This document shows positions 38,149 through 46,259 of a stretch of DNA of 64,000 bases, one piece after another. The notes under the pieces are model-generated. The model was not told the DNA's origin and ran no database searches. It was given only the letters and a program-made list of their open reading frames with translations. Source of the DNA: Prauserella endophytica (lineage in GTDB: Bacteria; Actinomycetota; Actinomycetes; Mycobacteriales; Pseudonocardiaceae); contig NZ_SWMS01000001.1 in assembly GCF_005146945.1 (NCBI RefSeq), positions 496,001-560,000 of the forward strand, in the 5' to 3' direction. A program made the translations under genes and the position numbers. Position 1 is the stretch's first letter, and each line of letters opens with the position of its first letter.

Positions 38149-39348
38149 ATGGCGTTTGACGTCGCTCGGATACGTGGGTTGTTTCCCGCACTGGGTGACG
38201 GCTGGATCCACTTCGACGGTTCCACCGGAATGCTCGTTCCAGAACAGGTCGCCTCGGCGGTGTCGACGGCGATGCGGGCTCCGGTTTCGGGGCCTGGCGG
38301 AGCATTTCCGGCCTCCCAGCGCGCGGAGAGCATCGTCGCGGCCGCGCGCCGTGCGGTCGCCGATCTCGTCGGCGCCGACCCCGACGGCGTCGTGCTCGGC
38401 CCGAGTGCCTCGGTGCTGCTGAGCCGCCTCGTCGACTCGCTGTCCGAACGCTGGACGCTCGGCGACGAGGTCGTGGTGTCGCGGTTGGACGAGCCGGCGA
38501 ACATCGCGCCGTGGCTGCGTTCCGCCAAGCGGATCGGCGGGGCCGTCCGCTGGGGCGAGATCGACATCGAAACGTGCGAGCTGCCGGCCTGGCAGTACGA
38601 GAACCTCGTCAACGCGCGCACCAAGGCGGTGTCGCTGACCTGTGCGTCGGGCTCCGTCGGCACGCGGCCCGACGTGCCGACGGTCGTGGAGATCGCCAAG
38701 CGCGTCGGCGCGCTGGTGGTCGTCGACGCCACCTACGCGGCGCCGTTCCTGCCGCTCGACGTGAATTCGCTCGGCGCCGACGTGGTGGTGTTGTCGGCGC
38801 AGACGTGGGGCGGCCCCGCCGTCGGTGCGCTCGTGTTCCGCGACCCGGAGCTGCTGGAGCGCCTGCCGTCGGTGTCGCTCGATCCGAGTGCGCGCCGCGC
38901 GGCGCGACTGGAGCTCGGCCCGCATGCCTACCCGCTGCTCGCGGGCCTGATCGCCTCGATCGACTACCTCGCCGGGCTCGACGACGCGGCCTCGGGCTCC
39001 CGCCGCGAACGGCTGCTGACCTCGCTCGGTTCGGCCAAGTCGTACCACGCCGGGCTGCTCGCCCAGCTGTCCACCGAGTTGCGCTCGCTGCGGCACGTGA
39101 TGGTGATCGGCGACGCCATGCGGCGGATCCCGGCGCTCGCGTTCGCCGTCGCCGAGCGCAAGGCCGCCGAGGTCGCGGAGTACCTGGCGTCGCAGGGGCT
39201 GTGCGCGTTCGCCGACGAGGGCACGAGCGGAGTGTTCGCGGCACTGGGCGTGGGCGAGGTCGGCGGCGCGGTCCGCATCGCCCTCGCCCACTACTCCAAC
39301 GTCTTCGAGATCAACCAGCTGGTGCGTGTGCTCGAAGAGCTCGCCTAG
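38149..39348 (+). CDS. Cysteine-desulfurase-like fold-type I protein (Rv3778c-like)
   Basis: A 399-residue class V aminotransferase-fold protein. It keeps the FDGSTGMLVPEQVASA opening, VVVDATYAAPFLPLD (Asp of the PLP site) and VVVLSAQTWGGPAVGAL. The residue normally forming the Schiff base in the S-X-HK motif is Thr219 here, so PLP may not bind covalently. The same neighbourhood (oxidoreductase, this protein, proteasome activator) occurs as Rv3777-Rv3780 in M. tuberculosis. It ends 3' to 3' with a 4-bp overlap of the oxidoreductase gene. Confidence 0.8.
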   Translation: MAFDVARIRGLFPALGDGWIHFDGSTGMLVPEQVASAVSTAMRAPVSGPGGAFPASQRAESIVAAARRAVADLVGADPDGVVLGPSASVLLSRLVDSLSERWTLGDEVVVSRLDEPANIAPWLRSAKRIGGAVRWGEIDIETCELPAWQYENLVNARTKAVSLTCASGSVGTRPDVPTVVEIAKRVGALVVVDATYAAPFLPLDVNSLGADVVVLSAQTWGGPAVGALVFRDPELLERLPSVSLDPSARRAARLELGPHAYPLLAGLIASIDYLAGLDDAASGSRRERLLTSLGSAKSYHAGLLAQLSTELRSLRHVMVIGDAMRRIPALAFAVAERKAAEVAEYLASQGLCAFADEGTSGVFAALGVGEVGGAVRIALAHYSNVFEINQLVRVLEELA

Positions 39349-40322
39349 GACTTCGCGGTCAGCACGACCTTGCCGAAGACGCCGCCCTCTTCGAGCGCTC
39401 GATGCCCGTTCGCGGCCTCGGCCATCGGGATGACCTGGTCGATCACGGGTCGCACGGAGCCGTTCTCGATCAGCGGCCACAGTCGCTCGCGGACGTCGGC
39501 GACGATCCGGCCCTTGTCCTCGACCGGCCGGGCGCGCAGCGTGGTCACCGCGACGCTGCCGCGCTTGGCGCCGAGCTTGCCGAGGTTCAGCTCGCCCTTC
39601 ACCCCGCCCTGGAAACCGATCACGACGAGGCGACCGTTGGTGGCGAGCGCGTCGACGTTGCGGCCGAGGTACTTGGCGCCCATGTTGTCGAGGATGACGT
39701 CGGCGCCCCCGGTCTCCTTCTTGAGCTCCTCGACGAAGTCCTGCTCGCGGTAGTTGATCGTGAGGTCGGCGCCGAGCTGACGGCAGCGCTCCAGCCGCTC
39801 CGCCGAGCCCGCCGTGACGGCGACAGTCGCGCCGAGCGCCTTTCCGACCTGGATCGCGTGGGTGCCGATGCCGCCCGCGCCGCCGTGGCAGAGCAGCACG
39901 TCGCCCTCGCCGAGGCCCGCGTGCATGACGACGTTGGACCACACGGTGCAGGCCACCTCGGGCAGCCCCGCCGCCGAGATCAGCTCGACCTCGCCGGGCA
40001 CCGGCAGCAGCTGCACGGCCGGGACGACGACCTTCTCGGCGTAGCCGCCACCGGCGAGCAGCGCACACACCTCGTCGCCGACCTGCCAGCCCTCGACGCC
40101 CTCGCCCAGCTCGGCGACGGTGCCGGAGCACTCGAGGCCCAGCACGTCGCTTGCGCCGGGCGGTGGCGGGTAGTGGCCCTGCCGCTGCAACAGGTCCGCC
40201 CGGTTGACCGCGCTCGCGGCCACGTCGATCAGCACCTCACCGGCGCCGGGGGACGGGTCGGGCACTTCGGTCCACTGGAGGTTCTCCGGACCACCTGGCT
40301 CGCTGATCGTGATCGCGTGCAT
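39345..40322 (-). CDS. NADPH:quinone oxidoreductase, MDR family (Rv3777-like)
   Basis: A 325-residue zinc-independent medium-chain dehydrogenase. It has NRADLLQRQGHYPPPP, LGLECSGTVAELG, the AGLPEVACTVWSNV substrate loop and the cofactor motif CHGGAGGIGTHAIQVGKALGA, all typical of PIG3/quinone-reductase members. The ATG at 40322 has a leaderless -10 box. It is convergent with the desulfurase-like gene. Confidence 0.88.
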   Translation of the reverse strand: MHAITISEPGGPENLQWTEVPDPSPGAGEVLIDVAASAVNRADLLQRQGHYPPPPGASDVLGLECSGTVAELGEGVEGWQVGDEVCALLAGGGYAEKVVVPAVQLLPVPGEVELISAAGLPEVACTVWSNVVMHAGLGEGDVLLCHGGAGGIGTHAIQVGKALGATVAVTAGSAERLERCRQLGADLTINYREQDFVEELKKETGGADVILDNMGAKYLGRNVDALATNGRLVVIGFQGGVKGELNLGKLGAKRGSVAVTTLRARPVEDKGRIVADVRERLWPLIENGSVRPVIDQVIPMAEAANGHRALEEGGVFGKVVLTAKS

Positions 40323-40328
40323 ACGGGG

Positions 40329-40334
40329 ACCCTA
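40329..40334 (-). promoter_or_regulatory. Oxidoreductase -10 element (TAGGGT)
   Basis: TAGGGT on the minus strand lies 6 nt before the ATG at 40322. Confidence 0.55.
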
Positions 40335-40431
40335 CGTCACACCGCAACCCGGCCTTTCCTACGAATGGCGCTTGACCTTACGTGCAGGAGACACGAAAGT
40401 GACGCTCCTCAGTCACGAAGGGGACGTGTCT

Positions 40432-41955
40432 ATGTCATCCAGCAGAGGGAAGCTCAGACCTGCCATCGTGCTCGCGGCCTGTGCCGGGCTCGTGCTCACC
40501 GGCTCCGCCACCTCGGTCGCCGCGCCGGACGCGGGCGACCGGCTCGCCGACACGCTCGCGAAGAAGGTCGACGTCGGCAACATCAACCGGCACCTGATCG
40601 CGCTGCAGCGGATCTCCGACGCCAACGGCGGCAACCGCGCGGCGAGCAACCCCGGCTACGACGCCTCCGCGGAGTACGTCGCGGGCAAACTCGAAGCCGC
40701 GGGCTACACCGTGACCCGCCAGGAGTTCCCGTTCACGTACACCGAGACGCTGGCCGAAAGCCTGGTGGTGGGCGGCACCGACGTGCCGATCATCATCATG
40801 AGCTACAGCCCGTCCACGCCCGAGGGCGGCATCACCGGCCCGCTCGCGGTGATCGAGTCCGACGACACCCCCGGCTGCGAGGCCACCGACTACGGCGACG
40901 TCACCGGCCAGATCGTGCTCGTGGAGCGCGGATCGTGCCCGTTCGCGCAGAAGCAGGCCGCCGCCGCCGACGCGGGCGCGATCGGCGCGATCGTCTACAA
41001 CAACGAGCCAGGCCCCCTCAACGGCACGCTCGGCGACCCGAGCGCGGGACGCGTCCCGACCGGCGGCATCAGCCAGGAGGACGCGCAGCCGCTGCTCTCG
41101 CAGCACGGCGCCGAGACCACGCTGGAGCTGCGTGCCTTCGAGGAGGAGCGCACGAGCTACAACGTCATCGCCGAGACCAAGACCGGCCGTAAGGACAACG
41201 TCGTGATGGCGGGCGCCCACCTCGACAGCGTCACCGAAGGCGCCGGCATCAACGACAACGGCACCGGTTCGGCCGCGCTGCTGGAGACGGCGCTGCAGCT
41301 GGGCGGCAAGCCCAAGGTCAACAACGCGGTGCGGTTCGCGTGGTGGAGCGCCGAGGAGTTCGGGCTCGTCGGCTCCACGTACTACGTCAACTCCCTGTCG
41401 TTCGAGCAGCAGCTCGACATCGCGCTGTACCTGAACTTCGACATGGTCGGCTCGCCGAACGCGGGCTACTTCGCCTACGACGGCGACGACTCCGACGGCG
41501 AGGGCGAGGGCGCGGGCCCGTACGGCTCCGCGCAGATCGAGCAGTCGTTCATCGACGCGCTCGCCACCAGGGGTATCGAGCCGGAGGGCACCGATTTCAA
41601 CGGCCGCTCCGACTACGGCGAGTTCATCGCGGTGGGCATCCCGGCGGGTGGCCTGTTCACCGGCGCCGAGGGCGTGAAGACCGAGGAGCAGGCCGCGAAG
41701 TGGGGCGGTGAGGCCGGAGTCGCCTACGACCCGTGCTACCACCAGGCCTGCGACAACCTTGGCAACGTCGACCGCCTGGCGCTCGACCGCAACGCGGACG
41801 CGATCGCTCGCGTGGCAGCCAAGTACGCGATCAGCACCGAGGAGATCAACGGGGTGACGCCGAAGGGCGCGAAGAACAAGGCGAAGCTCGCCGACCAGCG
41901 GTCGGCGCAGCGGACCCTCGCGGCCGAGGGGCACACGCACGGCGCGGCCGCGTAG
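40432..41955 (+). CDS. Secreted M28-family zinc aminopeptidase with PA domain
   Basis: A 507-residue exported peptidase. A Sec signal peptide (LAACAGLVLTGSATSVAA) ends near residue 29. A protease-associated domain (about 125-235, VERGSCPFAQKQAAAADAGA) is inserted before the catalytic M28 domain. The two-zinc site is complete: His in AGAHLDSV, Asp in INDNGTG, Glu pair in WSAEEFGL, Asp in NFDMVGSP and His in CYHQACDN. It resembles the Streptomyces griseus aminopeptidase. GGGGA lies 7 nt before ATG 40432. A hairpin terminator follows 11 bp after the stop. Confidence 0.92.
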   Translation: MSSSRGKLRPAIVLAACAGLVLTGSATSVAAPDAGDRLADTLAKKVDVGNINRHLIALQRISDANGGNRAASNPGYDASAEYVAGKLEAAGYTVTRQEFPFTYTETLAESLVVGGTDVPIIIMSYSPSTPEGGITGPLAVIESDDTPGCEATDYGDVTGQIVLVERGSCPFAQKQAAAADAGAIGAIVYNNEPGPLNGTLGDPSAGRVPTGGISQEDAQPLLSQHGAETTLELRAFEEERTSYNVIAETKTGRKDNVVMAGAHLDSVTEGAGINDNGTGSAALLETALQLGGKPKVNNAVRFAWWSAEEFGLVGSTYYVNSLSFEQQLDIALYLNFDMVGSPNAGYFAYDGDDSDGEGEGAGPYGSAQIEQSFIDALATRGIEPEGTDFNGRSDYGEFIAVGIPAGGLFTGAEGVKTEEQAAKWGGEAGVAYDPCYHQACDNLGNVDRLALDRNADAIARVAAKYAISTEEINGVTPKGAKNKAKLADQRSAQRTLAAEGHTHGAAA

Positions 41956-41965
41956 CGGTTGAGCC

Positions 41966-42002
41966 CGACCGGGCCCCTCGGCAGGTGGGAGGGGCCCGGT
42001 CG
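41966..42002 (+). terminator. Terminator of the M28 peptidase gene
   Basis: Perfect 13-bp arms (41966-41978 and 41990-42002) with an 11-nt loop, 11 bp after the stop. Confidence 0.85.
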
Positions 42003-42017
42003 TGGGCACAAAAAATG

Positions 42018-42053
42018 CCTGGGTGCGGTTGGTCTGCTGCCACCGCACCCAGG
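42018..42053 (-). terminator. Intrinsic terminator on the minus strand without an obvious gene
   Basis: Perfect 12-bp arms (42018-42029 and 42042-42053). Read on the minus strand, the stem is followed after CA by TTTTTT (complement of 42010-42015), the classical form. Confidence 0.7.
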
Positions 42054-42468
42054 TCTACCGAGGTTGTCCAGTTGTCTTGCGGTCGACCGCGACGCGGGCC
42101 GGCGTGGAACGCTGTGGTGCGGTCACAGAAACCGTACCGAAGCAGTGCTCGAGAACGCCGTCTGCGCGAGAAGACGCTTGAACACCCGGGCTGCTCACAA
42201 TCGCGGCTGGGCCGGTTCAAGCCGCCCCACCCGTGGGGACACAGCGGGCGGACAACCGCAGGAAATCATTTGTCACAGCACCACCTGGCCCTTTCCCGGC
42301 GGGGTCGTCCAGCTGGTGCTCCGGTGTGGAGTCCAATCTGCCGGTCCGACTCCTCCGTACCCCTCAGCATCCCCCTTCCGTCCCGAGGTCACAACCGCTG
42401 GGAGTTTCCACCATCCGGTGATTCCACCACCATGCCAACGCGGTGGGAGTGTTGTCGGGGCCAGGACC

Positions 42469-42474
42469 TACTCT
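42469..42474 (+). promoter_or_regulatory. MarR gene -10 element (TACTCT)
   Basis: TACTCT lies 7 nt before the ATG at 42482. Confidence 0.55.
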
Positions 42475-42481
42475 CCGTAGC

Positions 42482-42958
42482 ATGACCCAGGTTCCCGGCG
42501 AGGTGCGCTGGCTATCGGATACGGAGATGGCCGCGTGGCGGTCCTACATCGTGTCGACGCTGCGACTGCGGCAGTGCCTCCACCGCGAGCTCGTCGAGAG
42601 CCACGACGTCTCGCTGATCGACTACGAGGTGCTCGTGTGCCTTTCGCAGGCGCCGGAGAACCGGATGCGCATGACGGAGCTGGCCACCATGCTCGGGTCG
42701 ACCAAGAGCCGGCTGTCCCACCAAGTCGGGCGCATGGAGCTCGCGGGCTACGTCCGCAGGGGCAAGGACCCAGGGGACCGGCGCGGGGTCACGGCCGAGC
42801 TGACGAAGGCGGGCGAGGAGCTGCTGGAAAGCGCCGCGCCGACCCACGTGCGGGGCGTCCGTGCGCACCTGATCGATCTGATGAGCACCGAGGAGCAGGT
42901 GACGATGGGGAAGGTCTTCAACCGCGTGCTCACACACCTGACGGAGCAGGACGACTGA
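42482..42958 (+). CDS. MarR-family transcriptional regulator
   Basis: A 158-residue winged-helix regulator. Dimerisation helices flank the DNA-binding part: LIDYEVLVCLSQAPENRMRMTELA, the recognition helix GSTKSRLSHQVGRMELAGYV and the wing RRGKDPGDRRGVTAELT with the conserved DxR. The effector and targets are unknown; no divergent drug or degradation gene lies beside it. The start at 42482 is set by the -10 element 7 nt upstream. Confidence 0.9.
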   Translation: MTQVPGEVRWLSDTEMAAWRSYIVSTLRLRQCLHRELVESHDVSLIDYEVLVCLSQAPENRMRMTELATMLGSTKSRLSHQVGRMELAGYVRRGKDPGDRRGVTAELTKAGEELLESAAPTHVRGVRAHLIDLMSTEEQVTMGKVFNRVLTHLTEQDD

Positions 42959-42978
42959 CGCGTTAGGCTGAGCGACGG

Positions 42979-43063
42979 GGAAGCGTGGCAGAGCGGCCGA
43001 ATGCACTCGCCTTGAAAGCGAGCGACGGGCAACCGTCCGGGGGTTCAAATCCCTCCGCTTCCG
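42979..43063 (+). tRNA. serT: tRNA-Ser(UGA)
   Basis: An 85-nt tRNA without encoded CCA. Acceptor arms are GGAAGCG (42979-42985) and CGCTTCC (43056-43062). The anticodon stem-loop CTCGC-CTTGAAA-GCGAG gives anticodon TGA. It has a long class II variable arm (GACGG-GCAA-CCGTC) and the T-loop GTTCAAAT. It is the left boundary of an att-like duplication; its 3' half recurs at 45954-46020. A perfect 17-bp hairpin follows. Confidence 0.95.
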
Positions 43064-43077
43064 CAGCTGTGACCAGG
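43011..43077 (+). repeat. att-like direct repeat, left copy (tRNA-Ser 3' half)
   Basis: This 67-bp segment, from the anticodon loop through TGTGACCAGG, matches 45954-46020 at 61 of 67 positions in the same orientation. That is the pattern left by a tyrosine-recombinase element integrated at the 3' end of a tRNA gene. Confidence 0.8.
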
Positions 43078-43118
43078 CGATATGCCGGGCGAGGGTCAAC
43101 GCCTCGCCCGGCATATCG
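43078..43118. terminator. Strong hairpin between tRNA-Ser and the integrase remnant
   Basis: Perfect 17-bp arms (43078-43094 and 43102-43118) with a 7-nt loop. It can end tRNA-Ser transcription and integrase transcription from the other side. Confidence 0.8.
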
Positions 43119-43120
43119 GC

Positions 43121-43151
43121 CCTGGGGTTGCAGTTCGGGTTGCAGTTGCAC
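43121..43151. other. Tandem GTTGCAGTT-type sites, possible integrase arm sites
   Basis: GGTTGCAGTTCGGGTTGCAG occurs here and a close version lies at 45807-45830 near the right repeat. Repeats flanking the core are expected for arm-type integrase binding sites. Confidence 0.4.
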
Positions 43152-43154
43152 CCT

Positions 43155-43760
43155 TCAGACGGCCACTGGTTGCCCTGCTGAACCGTCGTCGCCGTCGTCT
43201 TCGTCGGCCCAGAACAGCCCGCCGATCTGGTCCGCGATCGACGTCATGAGGTCCGTCGTCATGTGCTGGTAGCGCGCCGTCATGCCGACGGCCGACCAGC
43301 CCATCACCTCCATCACCGCCCGGCCGGGAACGCCGAGCACCAGCAACATCGTGGCGGCGGTGTGCCGCGCGTCGTGGCGGCCCGCTTCCTTCAGCAGCGC
43401 CTTCCACGCCGTGTGATCCGTGCGTGGGTGAATCGGCTTGCCGACCGGGCTCGCGAAGACCCAACCTTCGTCATGCCACAGATCCCCGGCCTGCCTCCGT
43501 TCGCGCTCCTGGTCGCGTCGGTGATCCTTGAGCGCTCGCAGAACCGGGTGTCGGCAACGCGACAATGCGACGGCCAGCGCGTGACTTCACCTCCTGCGTG
43601 ACAACACCGCCGCCATGCCTTCGCGGGCAGTGCCCGGCGTGCCGGTGGCCGCATGGTTCCTCCGGCGTGCAGCCGTGTTGCCACTTCTGGCTGTGGAGGT
43701 CTCGTTCAACACCGAATGGGGGCTGGTTTCGACACCACTCGGTTCGTGAGCTGCGCCTGT
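43155..43760 (-). pseudogene. Truncated, frameshifted tyrosine-recombinase integrase
   Basis: The C-terminal part of an actinobacterial integrase. Frame one (about 43545-43760) carries a Cys/His-rich piece and VKSRAGRRIVALPTP. Frame two (43155 to about 43545) continues VLRALKDHRRDQERE, then HDARHTAATMLL (H-X2-R), VMEVMGWS and the nucleophile Tyr in MTARYQHM. One extra base in the C-run near 43545 explains the shift. The N-terminal half is missing: the WYL regulator gene begins where it should be. The 3' end faces tRNA-Ser, as in integrated actinomycete elements. Confidence 0.82.
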
Positions 43761-43777
43761 GTTGGTGAGTTTCGCCA

Positions 43778-44800
43778 TCACTCCTGAAGTGGGCAGGCAC
43801 GGACGGACTGGGTTTGGATCGGTTCGGGCTCAGGCGTGTCTCGATAGCGGTCGGCGACTGCTTGTGCCCGAGTGTGCAGGGAAGCGCGTAGTTCGGGCGG
43901 GGCGAGCGCTTCGGCGTCGGTACCGAGTTGCCACAGCGCCCACTCTGCGTGCCAGAGGTCTTGGAAGGTGGCTTCGAGGCGTAGCCAGCCGTCTGGTTCG
44001 GGCTCTTCCGCGCGAACGGCTTCGGCCATGTCGAGGAGGTCATCCCGGCGCGCGGGGCTCACCCGTACCTGGACGGGGATGTGGCCCTCGGACAGGAACT
44101 CGGCGCAGCGTTGTGCCCAGATGTGTTCGAGGTCGACCTGATCTGGTCGCTGCGCTGGTTCGGCAAGTTCTTCGGCGGCGTGGACCCGCGCTATTCGCAT
44201 GGTCCGGTCGGTGCCGGATTCGGTGGCCAGGAGGTACCCCTTGTCTCGCACGGTGACCAGGCCGATCGGGTCCACCGTGCGCCACTGGGGTGGCTGGCCG
44301 CGCGAGGCGTAGTGGATCCGCAACTTGCGTCCGGCGAGAACCGCGCGTCGCACCACCCTCAACGTGGCGTCGGGCAGCGAGTCTTGGCTCAGGCGACGGG
44401 AGAGCAGGTCGGTCTCGGGGTTTACAAGGAATCGCTGTGCCGCGTTGTTCGCGGCGTTCTGGTGGCCTTCGGGGAGCGCGTCAACGATCTTCCGCATCGC
44501 TGAGGCGAGAGCCGTTCCGAGTCCGAAGGTGTGCTCGCTGGGCCCCGAGCCGGCGGTGAGCAGCGCGAGGGCCTCGTCGTGGTTCAGGCCCGTGAGCTCG
44601 GTCCGGAACCCCGGTAGCAGCGAGTACCCACCGTGCCGGCCACGTTCGGCATAGACGGGGACGCCGGCCGCGGAAAGCGCTTCGATGTCGCGCAGGACGG
44701 TGCGCGGGGAGACCTCGAGCTCCTTGGCCAGGGCGTCCGCGGTCAACTGGCCGCGCTGACGCAGCAGAAGGACCAAGGACACCAGCCGGTCAGCTCGCAC
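43778..44800 (-). CDS. WYL-domain transcriptional regulator (YafY-like)
   Basis: A 340-residue regulator with an N-terminal DeoR-type helix-turn-helix (RLVSLVLLLRQRGQLTADALAKELEVSPRTVLRDIEALSAAG), a WYL domain with RKLRIHYASRGQPPQWRTVDPIGLV, and a C-terminal WCX extension (about 240-330). GTG 44798-44800 has a leaderless -10 box. It is divergent from a RidA gene, with an inverted repeat in between that is a likely operator. It lies inside the att-flanked segment and may be cargo of the old element. Confidence 0.9.
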   Translation of the reverse strand: MRADRLVSLVLLLRQRGQLTADALAKELEVSPRTVLRDIEALSAAGVPVYAERGRHGGYSLLPGFRTELTGLNHDEALALLTAGSGPSEHTFGLGTALASAMRKIVDALPEGHQNAANNAAQRFLVNPETDLLSRRLSQDSLPDATLRVVRRAVLAGRKLRIHYASRGQPPQWRTVDPIGLVTVRDKGYLLATESGTDRTMRIARVHAAEELAEPAQRPDQVDLEHIWAQRCAEFLSEGHIPVQVRVSPARRDDLLDMAEAVRAEEPEPDGWLRLEATFQDLWHAEWALWQLGTDAEALAPPELRASLHTRAQAVADRYRDTPEPEPIQTQSVRACPLQE

Positions 44801-44807
44801 GACGGAG

Positions 44808-44813
44808 ACGCTA
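44808..44813 (-). promoter_or_regulatory. WYL regulator gene -10 element (TAGCGT)
   Basis: TAGCGT on the minus strand lies 7 nt before the GTG at 44800. Confidence 0.5.
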
Positions 44814-44823
44814 CCGAATACCT

Positions 44824-44836
44824 GACACAAGGTGTC
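44824..44836. promoter_or_regulatory. Candidate WYL operator
   Basis: GACAC-AAG-GTGTC is a perfect inverted repeat in the 126-bp gap between the divergent WYL and RidA genes. Confidence 0.45.
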
Positions 44837-44926
44837 GTGATTCAGCGTCAGGGTGGTAACGCGCCGCTGAACCGCGGCGACGCGCGAATGCGGGCAACTC
44901 GCCGATGGAATCTGATTGGAGCTGAT

Positions 44927-45328
44927 GTGGCAATCGAACGAGTGGCCGTCAACCCGGTGACGTGGTCGGTGGAGATGGGGTTCAACCAGGGTGAGGTGAT
45001 AACCGGCCACACCCGGACGTTGTACTGCTCTGGGCAGACTGCGATGGGGGCCGACGGAACTCCCCAGCATGAGGGAGACATGGCAGCGCAGGTTGCGTTG
45101 AGCTTGGACAACCTGGAGGCGGTGCTTGCCGCGGCCGACATGTCACTGGCCAATCTCGTGCGGCTCAACGTCTACACCACCGACGTCGACCTGCTCTTCC
45201 AGCACTACGGGGTGCTGGCGTCGCGGCTGGGAGCGGCCCAGGTGGCGCCGAGCACCACGATGCTCGGCGTGACTCGGCTGGCGATCCTCGGGCAGATGGT
45301 CGAACTGGAAGGCACCGCGGTCGCCTGA
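44927..45328 (+). CDS. RidA/YjgF-family protein
   Basis: A 133-residue member of the RidA superfamily, trimeric proteins that hydrolyse reactive enamine/imine intermediates. The pattern GHTRTLYCSGQTAMGADG, QVALSLDNLEAVLAAADMSLANLVRLNVY and the C-terminal MVELEGTAVA fit, although the RidA-type Arg105 segment is changed to LGVTRLAILGQ, as in RidA subfamilies of uncertain activity. GTG 44927 is placed 5 nt after GGAG. Probably controlled by the divergent WYL regulator. Confidence 0.85.
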   Translation: MAIERVAVNPVTWSVEMGFNQGEVITGHTRTLYCSGQTAMGADGTPQHEGDMAAQVALSLDNLEAVLAAADMSLANLVRLNVYTTDVDLLFQHYGVLASRLGAAQVAPSTTMLGVTRLAILGQMVELEGTAVA

Positions 45329-45953
45329 GCGACCCCTGCTGCTCGCGCCGGCCACCGACGGCGCGGGCGGCTAGACAGGAGAGGTGACCGCTGGGCCAGC
45401 TCGCAGCGATTGCAGGCCTCGCTTGCCGCAGGCGGGATCGCATACCGGCACCACCACTGAGCTGCGGCAGCTTCAGTGCGCCGAGGACGCCCGGCAGGGC
45501 GTCGGGAAGCGCACCCGTCGTGAACTCGCACCCTCATATGTCGGCCGCTACACCGCTGAGATCCTCGACCACGCCGACCTCGAGTCGATCTTGTCGGTGC
45601 TGCCGAACACGGGAGCCGCCATTGTCGATCTGCTCACTTTCGGCAACGGTCGACCTGACCCGCGGTCGAGGCAAGAAGCGAGGTCGACGCAGACCAACAT
45701 CGCCGACCCGAATCATGCCCCGACGGTTTCAGAACTGACCTACAAGCGGTGTCAGGAGAGACCTCCGAAGCCAGGCTTCGGAGCGCAGGTCACGCGGCCC
45801 GCGTGGTTGCAGTGTTCGTTGCAGTTGGGTCCCGTCGCGCCGCCGCTTCAGTCCCGTTCGGACAAGTTCCAGGTGCCTCGGCTTACCTCGTTTCGGCGGT
45901 TCACAGCCATGCGATGGCATGGGGCGAACCACGCTGAACAGCCATGCATGGAG
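45329..45953. other. Gene-poor remnant inside the att-flanked segment
   Basis: No confident gene is seen. Open frames exist but show no family motifs. There is a 9-bp hairpin at 45763-45783 and a GTTGCAG pair at 45807-45830 like the one beside tRNA-Ser. It looks like decayed mobile-element DNA. Confidence 0.55.
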
Positions 45954-46020
45954 CTTGAAAGCGAGCGACCCGCAAGGGTCCGGGGGTTCAACTCCCTCCG
46001 CTTCCGCACCTGTGACCAGG
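45954..46020 (+). repeat. att-like direct repeat, right copy (partial tRNA-Ser)
   Basis: A 67-bp copy of the tRNA-Ser 3' half. Four of the six differences from 43011-43077 are paired changes that keep the variable-arm stem (GACCC-GCAA-GGGTC), so this copy came from a functional but different tRNA-Ser. No 5' half precedes it. Confidence 0.8.
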
Positions 46021-46259
46021 GCAGACCGCCCGGAGTGGCACTCGCGCCACGTCGTGACGGTTTGCCCTGGTCTCATTTCTGGTCTGATCAGCCGCGATCG
46101 ACGGGTCCTCCGGGTGGTCCTTGCCCTCCGCTTGCTCCCACAGGTGGCCTCCGACCTGGTCGCCGTGCGCGACGAGTGGTGGCCCGACGGCCCGGTGCTG
46201 GACCCGCTGAGCGCCCGCAGTGCGTCGTCGGCGCGGTGGGCCGCAAGCCGCGGTTCCGC
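46021..46259. other. Intergenic, nothing recognised
   Basis: Between the right repeat and the ImmA-like gene only short local hairpins are seen, and no open frame with family features. Confidence 0.5.

Larger units (their letters stand above)
41956..42481. other. Intergenic region with two terminators and no convincing CDS
   Basis: This 526-bp gap holds a plus-strand terminator (41966-42002), a minus-strand terminator (42018-42053) and the MarR promoter (42469-42474). Open frames crossing it show no family features. The minus-strand terminator has no gene feeding it, so a non-coding transcript from the right is possible. Confidence 0.6.

Noticed and set aside
42018-42053. Signal recognition particle RNA near tRNA-Ser
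   Set aside because: The loop carries GGCAGCAG but not the GGAA tetraloop or the symmetrical loop of 4.5S RNA; a terminator explains it better.
42512-43151. Minus-strand frames across marR and tRNA-Ser giving an AEGFEPPDG-type peptide
   Set aside because: This peptide is the usual artefact of translating the antisense of a tRNA-Ser gene.
45729-46076. Minus-strand frame over the partial tRNA-Ser
   Set aside because: It begins with the same antisense-tRNA artefact and continues into the att region.
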